A DNA stretch of 64,000 nucleotides, taken from Lysinibacillus_B sp036662795 (lineage in GTDB: Bacteria > Bacillota > Bacilli > Bacillales_A > Planococcaceae). How positions within the stretch are numbered: position 1 is the first letter of the stretch; each line of letters starts with the position of its first letter. Shown piece after piece: positions 62,930-64,000 of this stretch. The notes under the pieces were generated by a model. The model saw nothing but the letters and a program-made list of their open reading frames with translations. It did no database searches and was not told the origin of the DNA. The stretch spans positions 1 through 64,000 of the forward strand of contig NZ_JBAFWZ010000008.1 of assembly GCF_036662795.1 (NCBI RefSeq), in the 5' to 3' direction. The translations under genes were made by a program, and so were the position numbers.

Positions 62930-62957
62930 AGGAAAGATTTTATATAAAATCTTTCCT
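62930..62957. promoter_or_regulatory. Perfect 28-bp palindrome between nupN and nupO
   Basis: The sequence from AGGAAAGATTTTAT to its exact reverse complement forms a gapless 28-base palindrome. No T run follows, and it lies 51 bases before nupO. It may be an operator for a dimeric regulator or an RNA hairpin that protects the upstream mRNA. Confidence 0.7.
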
Positions 62958-63070
62958 CTATTAATTTATTAGTTAATTTAGGATACTAGTTTAGAAGAAT
63001 AACTTATAGAACGCTTACATTTCTTAGGGGTAGAATTATCTTAATAATAAAAAAATACCCTCTTAAGTAC

Positions 63071-63118
63071 AAAATCATCATAGAGACTAGAAAAGTCTAC
63101 CTAATCTCTATGATGATC
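63071..63118 (-). terminator. Strong hairpin after the binding-protein gene
   Basis: A 13-bp perfect stem (ATCATCATAGAGA with its complement) with an 18-base loop lies 12 bases after the nupN stop, followed by a modest T-rich tail. In importer operons such hairpins let the binding protein be made in excess over the membrane subunits by partial termination or mRNA protection. Confidence 0.7.
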
Positions 63119-63129
63119 ATCATGTTATT

Positions 63130-64000
63130 TTACTTCTTTACTTCTTCAGGAACTACAATTTCACCAGAAATGATTTTCGCTTTATATTCTTCAACTGTTT
63201 TTAATACATCCTCAGTAATTGCACCACGAGAATCAGCTAAACCTACGCCGTCTTCTTTAAGACCGTAAACGATTGTTTCGCCACCTGGGAATTTCCCATC
63301 TTTCGTACGGTTTGAAATATCTACTACTGCGTTCGATACACCTTTAAGCATTGACGTTAATGTTACGTTATGTTCCCCAACTTGACCTTCTGGATATTGA
63401 TCTTTATCTACACCAATTACCCATACATTAGCATTAGGGTCTTTTTCTTTACGCTCTTTTGCTTCAGTGAATACACCGTTACCAGTACCACCCGCAGCGT
63501 GGAAAATAATATCAACACCTGATGAGTACATACTGTTTGCAGCTGTTTTACCTAATTCTGCTTTATCGAATGCTTCCGCATAATATACCTCGATTTCAAT
63601 ATCAGGGTTTACCGCTTTCGCACCTGCTTCAAATCCAGCATGGAAACGCTCAATTACTGGAATAGATTGTCCACCTACGAAGCCGATTTTACCGCTTTCA
63701 GACATTTCAGCTGCAGCAACACCTGCAAGGAATGCTCCTTCTTGCTCTTTGAATAGAACTGATGCAACGTTTGGAGCATCTACTACTGAGTCAATGATTG
63801 CAAGTTTTGCATCCGTACGTTGATCTGCGATTTCTTTAACTGCATCGCCCATTAAGAAACCAACACCGAATACTAAATCAAAGTCACGACGTAATAATGA
63901 ATTTAAGTTTGTGTTGTAGTCTGCATCAGATTTTGATTGAAGGTAAGCATAACCGCCGTCACCTTCAGATAATCCGTTGTCATTACCAAACTGTTGAATA
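63130..64000 (-). CDS. nupN: BmpA/PnrA-family nucleoside-binding lipoprotein, start outside the window
   Basis: The last 290 residues are present and the frame stays open to the window end, where it reads QQFGNDNGLSEGDGGYAYLQ, so the first ATG inside at 63852 is not the true start. Family stretches are SDADYNTNL, DFDLVFGVGFLMGDAV, KIGFVGGQSIPVIERFHAGF, HAAGGTGNGVF and VIGVDKDQYPEGQ. The lipid-anchoring signal must lie beyond 64000. It is the solute-binding part of the transporter encoded at 59332-62878. Confidence 0.95.
   Translation of the reverse strand, partial: IQQFGNDNGLSEGDGGYAYLQSKSDADYNTNLNSLLRRDFDLVFGVGFLMGDAVKEIADQRTDAKLAIIDSVVDAPNVASVLFKEQEGAFLAGVAAAEMSESGKIGFVGGQSIPVIERFHAGFEAGAKAVNPDIEIEVYYAEAFDKAELGKTAANSMYSSGVDIIFHAAGGTGNGVFTEAKERKEKDPNANVWVIGVDKDQYPEGQVGEHNVTLTSMLKGVSNAVVDISNRTKDGKFPGGETIVYGLKEDGVGLADSRGAITEDVLKTVEEYKAKIISGEIVVPEEVKK

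Noticed and set aside
1..64000. CRISPR arrays, tRNA or rRNA genes, transposases, prophage genes
   Set aside because: I looked for regular spacer-repeat blocks, cloverleaf-type ends and integrase or transposase motifs and saw none that could be supported.

Overview
The window looks like chromosomal DNA from a low-GC, endospore-forming member of the Bacillales, probably a Planococcaceae relative such as Lysinibacillus or Solibacillus. Support comes from the spore genes cotE and spoVS, the conserved neighbourhood of mutSL-cotE-ricA-miaB, ymdB, rny-recA-cinA-pgsA and the ymf genes, strong Shine-Dalgarno sites, and many GTG and TTG starts. The species cannot be fixed from the sequence alone. Nearly every gene lies on the minus strand, so the operons read from high to low coordinates.

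Layout. 1-200: GC-rich dispersed repeats. 289-7313: mutS-mutL-hydrolase-miaA-hfq-rhodanese, read leftward. 7441-8007: cotE with a probable sigma-K promoter. 8008-10237: an accessory pocket with an unknown plus-strand gene, a small minus-strand gene, a 136-bp repeat with terminal inverted repeats, and a start-less gene remnant. 10238-19525: ricA-miaB, a small unknown gene, a NERD-domain gene ending in a 21-bp tandem repeat, a chemoreceptor, korAB, spoVS and ymdB. 19711-48188: a surface-polysaccharide island of 24 genes. 48477-59119: rny, recA, cinA, pgsA, ymfM, ymfK, ymfJ, ymfI, ymfH and ymfF. 59332-64000: a nucleoside ABC transporter of the NupNOPQ type, with the binding-protein gene cut by the window end.

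The island sits between rny and ymdB, which are adjacent in Bacillus subtilis. It encodes a Wzx/Wzy-type pathway. A 4,6-dehydratase, an aminotransferase and a phosphoglycosyltransferase would make and load a bacillosamine-type first sugar. CapE/CapF/WecB-type enzymes would make UDP-N-acetyl-L-fucosamine. RfbA, RfbB and a VioA-like aminotransferase would make a dTDP-4-amino-4,6-dideoxyhexose. Four glycosyltransferases, a flippase and a polymerase follow. A Wzz/tyrosine-kinase pair, a YwqE-type phosphatase and a LytR-CpsA-Psr ligase would control length and attach the polymer.

The most unusual content is four ATP-grasp enzymes in this one cluster. Three are close paralogues beside the VioA-like gene and a WbqC-family gene. 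The fourth follows the phosphoglycosyltransferase gene, an arrangement that resembles a split version of Neisseria PglB2. I infer that amino groups on two of the sugars carry acyl or aminoacyl groups made by these ligases. That is a hypothesis from gene content, not something the sequence proves.
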